From Psoroptes ovis (taxonomy: Eukaryota; Arthropoda; Arachnida; Sarcoptiformes; Psoroptidae), in assembly GCA_002943765.1 (NCBI GenBank), contig PQWQ01000002.1, positions 3,224,001-3,288,000 on the forward strand: a DNA stretch of 64,000 nucleotides. The letters are read 5' to 3'. Under the pieces are notes generated by a model, which was not told the origin of the DNA, did not search any database, and saw nothing but the letters and a program-made list of their open reading frames with translations. The position numbers and the translations under genes are program-made. This document shows, piece by piece, positions 48,654 to 61,912 of the stretch (position 1 is its first letter; each line of letters starts with the position of its first letter).

Positions 48654-51600
48654 TTATTTATTCAATTTCACAATTTACATTTTCATCGATGATTATCATT
48701 CATCGACATATTTGATAAATATGAAAAATAAATAAATAAATAGTAGAATGTGCATAAAATTGCTTCAGGGGAAAAATTTGTTTTTTTTCATGATCAAATT
48801 TTTGTTTGTTTGTCGTTTTTTTTTTTTTTGGCATCATTTTAATCAGAATCCTTGAATATTTTCATTGTTGTTGTTTTGTAAATAGAGGGATGAGCGATTT
48901 CATGGAAATATTTTCCAAAAGAGAAAAAATGATGCTAAGGGTGAAAATTAATTAAAATAATGAATCATAATTTTATTTACAACAAACGACAATAACAGTA
49001 AATTTCGTAATCTTGAAAAAAACTATGTAGATGACAACCAAACAAACAAACTAGAGCACTTTTTTTTGTTTGTTCTTCTTCAAAAATTTCAACTTTAAAT
49101 TATTAAGAATCGAAAATCTATTATCTGTATTTCAATGAACAAATCTCAATTCAATACACAAAGTATGGCTGACATTTTCTTTTGTTGACATTTTTTCACG
49201 TTGACCTTTTTTGTATGATGAAAAATAATGAAAAAAACAAATCTCTTTATTCCTTTTTCACTTGAATCGATTTGAAAAAAATCAGATTTTCCTATTATTA
49301 TTCTGATCAAAGAATTTTGAAATATAATCCAATCAAAAGAATTAGAAAACAATGAGTAATGTAATCATAACATTGTACATTACATCATTGTAATGAATTT
49401 TTCTTCGAAACATATTTTTGCAATTAACAGATCAAATATTCATATATTTTCTTTGAACATTGACATTTCAGACTAAAATTGTTGCCATAAATGTTGTCAA
49501 CAGTCATCACACTTAATATTTTATCGACCTATGATTCTTAGAAAATAAAATCGTTAAAATAATCATCTTTTACAAATGTTTTCTATCGCTTCTCGTAATA
49601 TGATCAAAAAAAAAAACAAACCTTAAATAAATTAAATTGATTCGTTTTAGCGTAGGTGTAATGGTTTTACCGAAAAAAAATTACATTTATTCTCTTGTTG
49701 AAATTGGAATTTCGGTAACATTATCATCAAAAGGTTATCAAATTTTCATTGTTGTTATTTGATAATCTATAATTTTTTTTTGTCAAAGAATATTTGACGC
49801 TTGATGATAATTCCAAATAATTTATTCATCGAGATCGATTTCATTGTTGTGTATAATTTCTTCTTTTGCCCGAAAAATTCAAAAAATACAAAAGTTCAGC
49901 GACTGTCTTAATGTAAAATAATATTGAAAATGATATCATTCGATGACGATCTAAATTTTATTATCAAAAGAATTAAAATTTGATATGAATGAATATCGTT
50001 ATTGTCGTCATAATTTATTGAATATTTTGAATATATTAATATATTAATCACATGTTTATCACTTGAAAAAATAATTATGGTGATGATCGTCGACAATTTT
50101 GATCCTTATAATTTTCATATTAAATTAATTCATTCATCGATCATTGATTAATGATAAATGTCAACAAACAATGGAGTGAAAGAAAATGAAAAAATTTGGC
50201 ATTGAAATTCTTTATTTATTTATTTATTCATTTTTTTAAATCAATATTCATCAATACAATTTTTATTTAATAACTTTTTATTTGCTTTGAATTTTTCGTT
50301 AACGCAAAATTAGAAATTGTCTAGACAATTCTCTAAACTACACACATTGATGCGTATTCAATGTAAAGAACAAACAAATTAATACAAATCATTTAAACTT
50401 GATCAGAATTATATGCCAGAATTTCCATCAAATAATGAGAAATCGATTAATTTAAAAAAATAAATAAATAAACGCAACAACATTCTTAATGATGCAAGAA
50501 AATTAATTGAAAATATGATACAACAAAAAGATCAAACAGCGATGAGAATTCATCGCAATGTACCTAAATATCATCGAATGATTAATTATTATAACTATCA
50601 ATAATATTCTAACAAGAATACACCAAAATACTAATAATGTAAACCAATACAATAGTGAAAAAAAAAACATATAAAGTGGTTGAAAATAATTAATTGTAAT
50701 TTAAAGGAATATCAAATCAAAATACTTTGAAAAAAGTAACAAAAAAGAAATGATAATAATAACAATCGAATAACAAGCCAAAGCAAAAACAAAAACTAAT
50801 CAAGCGGAAGTGTCAACCATGATTTCGATTCTATTATTGTTATTATTTGTATTTGAAATTCGTATTCCTTAATTTCACATTTAGACGCACACAAACACAT
50901 ACACACGGTTCTGATTGAACACTGAGAGCCTCTTATTTTTCATTAACAATATTCCGGTCTGTTTGTTTATTATTATTATCATTTTCAATTAATTCTACAA
51001 AACAGTAAATGTTACACTAAAAATAATGAAGAATATTGAAAATAAGAAAAAAATTCGTTCTTCACCATTATTTTTCATCTTACTCAACAAGATGATACAT
51101 AATTATTCAACTTAAGTAGTTGTCATTGCTTACCATTGAGTTGTTGTTCATTAAAAGCTTACAATAATAAGCTTTGTGTGAATGTGTGAAACAAACAAAC
51201 AAGCAAAAAACAAAACAATACACTAAACTAAATGAATGAAACAAAAAAAAATAACAAGAGTAAATCAAAATAAAATTAATTATTTTTGGTTGAAAAAGAG
51301 TGAAATATGTTCACTCGTTTTGTGATTTATTAATTTCAAATCGTACATTTTTTTTTGTTGTATGAAATTGGAAGTTGCATGCACATAATTTTAGTCAATA
51401 TTTTCAACTAAAATATCGTTCATTTCAAGTTCATTCTCTTTTTGTTTGCATATATGATTGATGAGCGAAATAATGAAAATGAAACAAATGAACAAAATTA
51501 AACAAAAAAAAAAAAAAAACGAAAAAAAAAATTAACAGAGATTTTTGATTCATTTTTGAAAACAAGTCAAGTATATTTTCGAATCAATATCATGTACATA

Positions 51601-52097
51601 TTATTACTATTGCTTTAATGTTCATCATGTTGAATGAATGACATCGCTTGAATGATTAAATTTGAAATTTTTTTTCCTTTCTTTGTTGCAAATTCTCGAC
51701 ATTCAAAAGTATATTTTCTCTTCAAAATTGTTTATGTATGTTTTCACAAATAATGTTTATATTTATGTCTAAATGTTACGAATGAATGATTTGTCAACAA
51801 AAATTAATTCTGATTATAACGACCAGTGATGGAAAAGAATTGAAAAAAAAATCACGAGAAATTTCTTTTCTTCATTCATTCGTTATTGAAAATATGTGAA
51901 ATAATTGGCTTATATTGTACAATAATATTTGATGTGTGATCAAGTGAATAAAAATTATATCCACAAGCACGACATAAGAGAAATAATAATCTTAAGCTAT
52001 TTATGAATGAAAATAATTTTCAATGTTCAATAATTTCATACATTGAAATTTGAGAAAATTATATTAATTTTTATAAACTGTAACTAAAAAAAAATGT

Positions 52098-52147
52098 CTA
52101 AGACACAAATGATTTTTAGATCATAAAAATCGTGCCACATGTCTTAG
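52098..52147. other. Stem-loop, two stacked perfect stems
   Basis: CTAAGACA (52098-52105) pairs with TGTCTTAG (52140-52147). Inside it GATTTTTA (52111-52118) pairs with TAAAAATC, leaving a 5-nt loop GATCA. An asymmetric internal loop separates the stems. The fold is symmetric, so strand is undetermined. Confidence 0.45.
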
Positions 52148-54563
52148 GATGTTTTCGGAACATTACTCATAAGATTTACGCCTTTGAAATGATAAAAATG
52201 AGAAAGGTTCATCGAATACGCCCATACGACATTAGTTAGCATCGTTTAGTAATCAGCTTTTCTCAACTACTGTTCGGAAAAGTATTAAAAGGATATTTCT
52301 CTGAGATTTTTTCAGAATTGCGACTTCAAAAGAATGAAGAGAATTATATCATAGGAGGCTATGAAATTAAATGAAAGCAGGATATGAAATTTGATGATGT
52401 TGATTTGAAATTTTCTGAAAAAAGAATGAAAATCGAAAAGGTTTAGAAGCACTGATTTGGGTTGAATATAAAGAAAAAATAATTGAAATCAAAATCCTTT
52501 CAACTCTCTTTTCCTCTATTCTATAATCGCAATGCTTGCTCATCATATTAACAATATTTTTTCTCCTTTATACTAACATTGTTTTTAATGATTATTATTA
52601 TCATCATTATCATTATTATTGTTATTATATCCCAAAATTTTATCAATTTCAACTTTAATCAAGAATAGAGTTGAAAGAAAGACCCATGAAACACACACAC
52701 ATGAAAATGTTGGCGTAATCATAATGAACATTGTCATAAATATTTTTATGTTTGTGCGTGTATTTTCATTCATGGACACATACACACACACACACATAAT
52801 TTCCTAACGATTTTAGCTTTTAGCTATGTGATGATAATAATGATGATGATGATGATTATTTGATACTTTTTTTCTTACGCATTCAATGTAATTCTTACAG
52901 TTAAAAATTCAGTTGTGATCAACACATTATTATCTAAAATCTTTGAATGTATTTCGTTTTTTTCTATTTTTTTTCTATTCTTTTTATTATTTTGAGCTAA
53001 CATTCATGCAAAAAATACATATTTTGAAAATAAATTCAGAGAAAAAACTAACCAAATAACCAAAAGTCATTTTATTGCTTCTATGAAATGTGTATGTGTG
53101 TAGGGGTATTTATGTTGAATGAATGATATTATCATCGTATGATTATGATGATGATGGGGATGATAATCATAATCATAGTAAAAATGATAATAATGTATTA
53201 TAATGATGATGGGATTTTTTCCATATTCCTTTCACTGAAACTCTTTGCATTGTTTGTTATATTATTTCGCTTTATGATGCTTTAATGCATGATCAATGTG
53301 GCGATAATAATCATCGTAATAATACTAATAATAATAATAGTAATCATATAAATATGAGATTCAATTTGATAATTTTTTCAAATTAAATGAAATATGGCAC
53401 AGAAAAAAAGTATGTGAAATTTATAGTAGCAATAATGATAATAATAGTAATAATAACCAAAGCATTTATTACGAACCATGAAAAATTTGCAAATTTTGAA
53501 TCAAAGAAATTTTTCAAATGAATATTCAGGAACCTCAACTATGAAAATACTTGGTTCAAAAAGAAACTAAATTGAAAAAAATTGTGAAAATTGAATCATA
53601 ATGACGATCATATTTCGTGATCAAAGTTTAAAATAAAGCAACAAAAATAAAGTCATTTTTTTATATTCACTCCACTATCTATCTCCAGCAAATACAGCAA
53701 GTATTTGATTACATTTTTTGATAGTTTGACAAAAATTATATCAACTATTTTTTCGATGATTTATATTCAATAATGAGCTAATTATTTAATGCATTTGTGT
53801 GTATGTATCAACTAATTCGAGAAAAAATTTATGAATGTATATCTCTACTCATATGTAACACATTAACAATGGTTGAAGTAATTTTGCCTTATTTTTCATA
53901 GTTTCATTTTCATTTTCAGTTTTCAATTTAACGTATAATATATTGGTATAAATTTTTCATGGTTTTTTTCAGTGAAATGAATTAAAAATAATAAAAAATA
54001 TGCAAAAAATAACGAAATAAAAATTAAAACTTGTTAATTCTAACAATTCTTGTTCTTCCGTTCTGTTTTGTATAAATTTGTTACAATCATTTGAAATTGG
54101 ATCATAATAAATGTATATTCATTTTTTTTCTTTGTTTTATTTGTACAAAATGAAACTGAAACTGAGAATAAACAAACATGAACACAGTCAACCATCATAA
54201 ATGAGTTTCGTGTATAAAATATATGAAATTAAAATTATAAATGAAAATATGAAAATAAATAAATGTTTGAATAAACAAATTTCATATCTCTTAAGAATAA
54301 AAAAAAAATATTCAAAGCAATTTTTCATTACTTTTTTTCCATTCTTGTTTCAGTATTATTTGTACAAATATAAAACAAGATAATAGAATAATGATAAAAA
54401 TAACGATTATTAATGGTCGTATACATCTTCAAATATTTATTTGAACAATTGAAAAAATGCGAAGACAAAAAATGAATATCAAACAATAAATTCAATTGTT
54501 TACAGTGAAAAAGAAACAATAGAATAAAATGAATTTCATTGAAATTTACATATTACAAAATGT

Positions 54564-54778
54564 TTACTTATTTATGGTATTCGCAAAATAATTAACGGTT
54601 TTCTTTTGGTGAATAAAATGTGGCAAATGAAATGCTACTTGATGATTTTTGGCTTCGGTTTTTAATTTTCCCTTTATTTTACCCTCAAACACTTTTGCCA
54701 CAATTTTTTCATTAATCTTATTGAAATCATGTAGCTTGAAGGCCAATTCGGATTCATGGATTTCGAGATATATTTTTT
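54564..54778 (-). CDS. Candidate terminal exon, unknown soluble protein
   Basis: Downstream of an acceptor-like AAAACAG (AG at 54780-54779) the minus strand is open for about 70 codons to TAA at 54564. The mixed, Lys/Glu/His-containing composition is unlike chance frames nearby: KIYLEIHESELAFKLHDFNK, INEKIVAKVFEGKIKGKLKT, EAKNHQVAFHLPHFIHQKKT, VNYFANTINK. There is no Met in the frame, so it must be a 3' exon or a fragment. No upstream exon was found within 200 bp. Family not recognised. Confidence 0.3.
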
Positions 54779-54898
54779 CTGTTTTGTTTTTCCATCAGAA
54801 AGAATTTATTGTTTTAATTATTGAATAATTGTTTACTCAAGAATCACAGACTTGATTGAATTGTTTGTTCCAATTTTTCCTGCTATAAATCAACATCC

Positions 54899-55204
54899 AT
54901 GAATTTGTTCATATATCGATATTTATTGATGAATATTCATTATTTTCAATTTTTTTTTTTTTTTTTTTTTTTTGCTATATTGTGCCATAATTCATTAAAC
55001 TTGATTTATGATTGCCATAAAAATGACAATTATAAGCTTGCTAAAACTTTTATTGCCGATTTTCCTTCAAAGTTTGAATTAGTGATTCCAGAAATTAATT
55101 GCTGCATTGTTTTTAAAAAAAATGGAAAATATTTTTCGAAAAATTTTAAATATCACTTCAATGGAAATTCAAATTTCCCGGAAAAAATTCACTCGATTTT
55201 CTGA
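54899..55204 (+). CDS. Candidate small secreted protein with poly-Phe signal segment
   Basis: The ATG at 54899 opens 101 codons. The first 35 residues are hydrophobic (MNLFIYRYLLMNIHYFQF, then eight Phe encoded by a poly-T tract of about 24 bp at 54950-54973, then AILCHNS), like a signal peptide. The rest is polar and mixed: LIYDCHKNDNYKLAKTFIAD, FPSKFELVIPEINCCIVFKK, NGKYFSKNFKYHFNGNSNFP. The reading stays in frame across the homopolymer only while its length remains a multiple of three, so alleles may differ. It is divergent from the 54564-54778 candidate. A TATAAA at 54882 is too close to the ATG to serve this start. No family recognised. Confidence 0.3.
   Translation: MNLFIYRYLLMNIHYFQFFFFFFFFAILCHNSLNLIYDCHKNDNYKLAKTFIADFPSKFELVIPEINCCIVFKKNGKYFSKNFKYHFNGNSNFPEKIHSIF
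54950..54973. repeat. Poly-T tract (24 bp)
   Basis: Uninterrupted T run lying inside the 54899-55204 open frame. Confidence 0.9.
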
Positions 55205-56545
55205 ATATTTTTATGGCAATTCAAATTCAACGAGATTCCAATAAAACTATTTCATATTCAAAACATATCACATACTAATCGATTCCAAAATGTCAGCTTC
55301 ACTGCAATGCATTTTTTCTTTGACTTTCCATGCTGTGATGATCTCAACTATAATCTTGTTTTACGATTTCCAATTATTATTCATTAAGCTGACCAAGTGT
55401 CAATTTTTTTCTCGTTAATAATTCATGTTCCGATTATTTGCTCATAGAAATTGCTTTTTTTTTCATATGAACTATGACATTTTCAATATTTATTTATTTT
55501 TTTATATTTTCATGTGATTTTTCCGTTTCTTTTATATTCTTGTATTTAGTATTTTATTTTCACCGAAAAAAAAATTCCAATCCATCAAATTTCTATTTTA
55601 CTTTCAGCCATTCGGTGAAAACATTCAACATAGAAAAAAACACATGAATACAAAACAAAACATTAATACTACTACTATATGTATTGATAGATCATCGAAT
55701 TGTGTTTGTATGAAATTAATCAAACTAGTGTCGTTGTTGTTCTTGTTGTATTGTTATTTTCATCATCATAATAATCATCATAACAATAGCAATGACACAT
55801 CGTATTGAAAGAAAATAAATAAAAAAAATTTACAACAGAATTCATTATTCATTGTATATTGTTCAATATTCGATATTTTCATTACCATTATCATCATTGT
55901 TGTTGTTGTTGTTGTTTGTTGACTGTAAAAATATATCACACATATGAAAAAATGAAAGAATATATTTCTTTCTAGATTTTTTTTTTTTTTGAGTTTTCGT
56001 AGATCCATGTATCATGTATTTAATGCCATTGTTGTTGTTTATTCTTGAATAATTCCACCAGCGAAACAGCGACGACGAAGACTACGACGCCGAAGACACA
56101 AATATCGGGAAAATAACTTGAATTTTTTATCATTGGTGTTTGGTCCACACATACAGATTCAGGAAGCTTCTTTTTCTTTTTTTTCATTTTTTTTTTTTTT
56201 TGAAAAAAACTTTTTACATCTCGTTTTTTCACATTTATGCCAAGCTTATTTTTTCTATTTTATCATGTCCCATGTTCTCGTTGTTGTTGCTGTTGTTGTT
56301 TCGATTTTAAAACCGGAATATTTTTTTCCATTCATTTCATTTCGTTGGACATTGTATAGTGTTGGAGAAAATATAAATTTTTTGACATCATCATCAGCAT
56401 CATCATGAGAAACATCGATCGATCTCTTTATTTATTTACACCATTATTATTATTATTATCATTATCATTATATAAAAAACTAAATAAAAAATCAATAATT
56501 GAATGAGATGAATGATAATTTTTTTTCTTTGCTTGGTTCATGCAA

Positions 56546-56563
56546 GTGTGTGTGTGTGTGTGT
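56546..56563. repeat. (GT)n microsatellite
   Basis: About nine GT units. Confidence 0.9.
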
Positions 56564-56647
56564 TTGTATCGAGAACATAATATGTGATGAAACGAATCGA
56601 GCGTGGTACAATGACGACGACAACGAGAAGAAAATGCGGAAAATTCA

Positions 56648-56667
56648 TCGTCGTCGTCGTCGTCGTC
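56648..56667. repeat. (TCG)n microsatellite
   Basis: About seven TCG units; unusual here because CpG-containing triplets are otherwise rare in this window. Confidence 0.85.
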
Positions 56668-59600
56668 ATCGTTGAATCATATCAGTGTAAATAGAGCAGA
56701 AATATATTTTTTTCAACCATCCAAAGAATATAAAGAATTTAAATTTTATTTTATTTTCATTTTTTAAATCGCGAATTCTATACAAAAAATTTTTTTTATT
56801 TTTTTTCAAAATCATTCAGAATCATCAATCTTTTTTTTTCTGTCCCTTTTTCAATTCATTATTATTGAATTGAATAACATGTATTTGTGTCCTATGACAA
56901 TTTTTATCAGTGAAAAAACGGAGGGAAAATTATCCAACAACATTGAAAAATTTCAATCCACCAATTGAAAAGCGAAAAAAAAAAGAAATTACAAAATACA
57001 ATGAATAAGATAGGAAGAAAAGTGAAATGAATTGAAATGAAACAAGCATCATCATCATTATTATCATTATTAACTATAATATGATCCAACGAAAAACATA
57101 TAAAATATAAACTGCATTCAAAATACAACTGCATAAATTGAAATGATTAAAAATAAAAAACAATTAATTTGATTTAGTCATTTGTTTAATTTATCTTGTT
57201 GTTGTTGGTGCTTCATTATTATTTATTTTCTTTCAAAATGAACACAAAATGACAAATGATAATATGGTTCATAGATTTTTCGTTGTTTGTTATTGCTGCT
57301 GCTAATGCTGATGATGGTCATACACTACAAGATATTATTATTCAATGAAATTCAATCAAGTATAACTAAGTATTCTTAGATTATTCTATTAACTTATTAT
57401 TATTATTATCATCATCATCATTTTTTTCGTCGATACCTTCAAAATAATCTCGGGAAAATAATAATCTATTCTCATCTGTATAGCTACAGTATTTCTTCAA
57501 AAAAAATTTCAAAATAAAAAAACATGAATCTTTATTTTTATTTCTTGTATTTTTTTGCTTTAACATTATTTCATATCAGCAAAATCTGTCCATGTCTAAA
57601 AATCCATGATGTTATATGTGTTTTTTTACATTTTCTTCTTTCTCTCGTCGTTCAGTTAATGTTTTAATTTAATTAAAACAAACTACTGAATCACAGATTA
57701 TTTTCTCTGTTCTTTATTCTTCTTGTTTAGTATTGTTGCATTTTGTTTAGAAGAAAAAAAGAAATATTTGTATCGTTCATAGTAAAAATATATATAAAAT
57801 AATGCTGATGATGTTCAATGATCTGGATTATGTTTAATTTTTTTTCTTTTTTTTCTATAAAATAAATAAACTAAACTAAACCAGAAATTTTAAGAGAAAA
57901 AGATTAAAACAAAACAAAAAAAAATGAATAAATTGACATCATTCTATATTTTATTCAGTTCATTTCATTTGGAATTTAATGCCCAAACAAATATAATTTA
58001 AATAATGTTGAATGTCATCATTTTTTTTTCTCAAAATCTTTATTCTTTGTTTTTTTTGTTTCAAATTACAAGATTTGTTCTCTTGTCTTGCAGTGATAAT
58101 AACGATAACAATAATTATTATAAAATGTTACATTTGAATCTCTCGAATATTTTATCTTTTTTTTCGAGTTTGAAATGTTTGAAGTTTTAAATTTTCAAAT
58201 TTTGAAAATTCTTATTCAAAAATGCTTATTCAATTTTCATATTCATCGAGTTTCATTTTATTTTCATCCGATTTGATGTTTTTTTTTCGCATTCATTCAA
58301 TGAATTCATATCGAATATAATCATATTTTTTCTTTTGACAAAACATATATTTTCACCATACCCATATATATTCAATATATTCATTGATTTGTTGATTTTA
58401 TTCTTCCTTCTTCTTTTTCCTACTACTTGTGAAAATAAAATTAATTCCATACAAATTGACATATCAAAGTGGGTAAAATATAGATATATTTGAAAAATAG
58501 TGGTGATTTTGCCATTTATTGATCTGAAACTGTTTATGATAAAAAAAAATGTTGAAAATGTTTTTTCTTTAATCATTCAATCGATCGATTCGATTTTTTT
58601 TTTGTATTCCGTTTGTTATGCTCTTATACTTTAGTTGATTTTCGTACATTTTTCTAGATATTCTTAAAGCTTCAGGCCAAATATTTATTCATTCTGGTGC
58701 AAAATAAAAAGTGTCAAACTGCTTCGTTTTTGCTATGCATACATACAGTGTGATGATTTGTACACACACAAGTATATAAGTATAAATATACCAATTGATA
58801 TTTATAAATAAATGAATCGAAAAAAAATGTTTGAATTGAATTGCATCAATGTTGATGCTTGTATGTGCGTGTGTGTGTGTGTTTATGTGTCTGTTTGTGA
58901 ATGCAAAAGTGCTGAAATATTTCTATCAATCGCAAGTAAATTTTGAAAGAATATCATTTCTTTTTTTTTGTACAAAAATCTTGATATTAATGCGCTTTTT
59001 GCTGTTTGATACATCATAAAAAACAGAAAAAAATTGAAAATGAAACTTGAAAAAATAATAATCGAAATACTTTACATAGTTAATGAGATAGAAAGAGATG
59101 AAAAATTATAATATACACATGGGAATATAATGTGATATTTTCTTAAACAGTTTTTTTTTCTTATAATCATCGAAACTCTATGCAAAAATAGATAATGAAT
59201 AGATTGCATGATGTTGGAAAATATTATCACGAAGAGAGAGAAAAAGAATTAAGCCATTTTTTGAAAAATTTCAACGATTCAACTATGATGACGATGACGA
59301 CGAGTAATTCAGTCATACCAATCAATTTTGAGAATTGATCGCAATTTACAAAATATATTCAAGAAAAAAAATTTAATCTTACATAAGAAAATGATATTAT
59401 ATTTAAATTGAAATTGAACAATATTATAATAATAATATATTTGATTCGATAAGAAATATTTTTGAAAATTCTTGCAAATAAAACATTATACCCAAATATA
59501 ATACATTGATATATATCATCTTCACATATTATTATATATTTACTCAATGAGAATTTACAAATTCAAAAAAAAGATCATCATCATCATCATCATCAACACC

Positions 59601-60822
59601 ATCAGTGCATACACACTCACAACACAATAAAATAATATCGAAACTGAAATGGAAATAAACTCTATCTGAAAAATTCACAAAAGTAGTTTAAAGTTTTTTC
59701 CTTTCTCTCTTCAGTGTAAAATGAAATTTAAATTTCAATTTTCGATTTCAATTTTGCCATGTTCATTGATGGAAATAATAATAATATGAAAAAAATAGAG
59801 AAATAGAGAAGAATGAAAATGGAAATAAAAGTAAAAAGTGAAAATGAAATAAAAACGAAAAATTCGGGAAATGAAAAATAAAATAAAATAAAATTCATCA
59901 AATTCTTTCAATTCTTCACATTTATTCATTCAAACATTCAAAAATTCATTGAATATTTTTTGTGAATCAAATAACCTAAACGCAATAAATACAAACATCT
60001 TTGCGTGTGTATGTGTATTTGTACGATTGTATATGTGTTTAGAGAAGTGAATGTTTGAATAATGAAGAAAAAGAGAGGGAAAAAATTCTTTGAAAACTTT
60101 GAAATTAAAAAAAAAAAATCCATTCAAATCTGCGATAATAATGAAAAAATTCGCATAATGATAATTGAATGCTGAATTTGAATTTAATCATTATTATTAT
60201 TATTATTATTATCATCTTTGCTGCATACTAATTCACAATTTGATTTAATTTCGGTGAATAAATTTCAATCGTGTTAGTCGTGTTTGTGTTTGTGTATCAT
60301 ATGTGTATGATAATGTATGCGAAATACTCATGGAAACACGATGCGACCGAGAGAATTAAAACAAAGAAGATAAATTGAAGAGAAAAATCATAAATTACAC
60401 AGAAAAACAATGACAATTATGTTAAATATTCAGAAAAAATATATAAAAATATAAAAACAAAAATGGCTGATAATGATAAACAATTTAATTACAGTAATTT
60501 TTCTTTTGATTCATTCATAAATTTTTCAAAAGCACAAATGAATGAATGAATTATGTGAAAATAAGTTGAAAACAAATGGTCATCATCAATGATAATGAAT
60601 TTAGAATAAAATGAAAAAAAAGAAAAGAAATTATTTAGATCATCAGCCACCAATGAAATATAATAATCTACACTCAAACACATTTACTTAATTAATTATC
60701 GAAAATTAGAGAGAGAATATATGAATATATTGGTATGCGATATATATGATATAAATTGAATTGATTACGATTGTAATTTATTTAATTATTTTTAATTGTT
60801 GTTCGCATTTATTTGTTTGCAG

Positions 60823-61050
60823 CGCAATCGAAACATGGTTTCACAAATCAGTTTCATTTTGTTATTTTGTTTGAATCACAATTCTGATTCAAATAAAACT
60901 CTATTTCTCGTTTTTGGATTTTTTTTGGACCATCAGCCAATATTTTTGTCGGCATTGGTTTATATGCGGTTGATATGGAAAAAAATATTCTTGTTCAAAT
61001 ATTTATCAACAATGAAATTGGTTAATGTGAATGACAAACAAATTGAATGA
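60823..61050 (+). CDS. Candidate terminal exon, hydrophobic protein
   Basis: A textbook acceptor (GTTCGCATTTATTTGTTTGCAG) ends at 60822 and leads in phase 0 to 75 open codons ending TGA at 61050: RNRNMVSQISFILLFCLNHN, SDSNKTLFLVFGFFLDHQPI, FLSALVYMRLIWKKIFLFKY, LSTMKLVNVNDKQIE. Two likely membrane helices are separated by a short polar loop. No partner exon found and no family recognised. The other two frames close early, which mildly favours this one. Confidence 0.25.
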   Translation, partial: RNRNMVSQISFILLFCLNHNSDSNKTLFLVFGFFLDHQPIFLSALVYMRLIWKKIFLFKYLSTMKLVNVNDKQIE

Positions 61051-61627
61051 AATTGAATCGATAAAAAAAATGGAAATTAAATGGATTTTTTTTCTCACTC
61101 TCTGTTTGATTAGTGATTGAATTGAAAATAAATTTACAACGAATGAATGAGTTGGTTTGTATTATATTTTCCCATTAATCCATTCTTCGTCGAATCTAGA
61201 AGCTTGAGGCCATTCATTTTTTATTATTATATTCTTGTTTGTTTATCGAATATTTTTTTTTTAATTAATTTCCATTATTATAATAAACAATGAATAATAT
61301 TTGATTGAAGCATGAATATATTTTCACATTCAGTGCAAATGAAGATGAGAAATAATAATAATAATAATAATAATTGAAAATTGACAGTCCAAAAATGATG
61401 GCGGAAATTTAATGTCTTAATCAAAACTGAAATCAAATGATTTATACTGAATGAAAAAAAAAAAATCAAAAATAATAATATTAAACACTGACAATGTTAT
61501 TTTTATTATTATTATGGATAATATTTTTTCAAATTAACTCAAAATATTCAAAACAAATGACATGTTGAAAATGTCATTCAAATTATCGAATAAATAAATT
61601 TTCATTAGATTATACACAAACTTACAC

Positions 61628-61629
<2 letters not shown>

Positions 61630-61671
<42 letters not shown>
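61630..61671. repeat. (CA)n microsatellite, longest in window
   Basis: About twenty uninterrupted CA units followed by a short imperfect continuation. Confidence 0.95.
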
Positions 61672-61672
<1 letters not shown>

Positions 61673-61889
61673 ACACACATACTTGCACCCATCACATCTG
61701 TGCGTATTTATTATATGGATCATCGATTCTCTTCTTTTTTTCTTTGATTATTTCTTCCATTTATTTATCTATTTATCTTGTTTCATAATTCTGTCAAATT
61801 CATTATTATTATTACTATCATTTGATCTGATTTTGATTGTCGTGTGTATGACTCAAAAAAAAATATTTTGCATCATAGTTGAATGTTGT

Positions 61890-61912
61890 TCATTCATTCA
61901 TTCATTCATTCA
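61890..61912. repeat. (CATT)n microsatellite
   Basis: About six CATT units; similar tracts occur at 23231-23251 and elsewhere. Confidence 0.85.
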
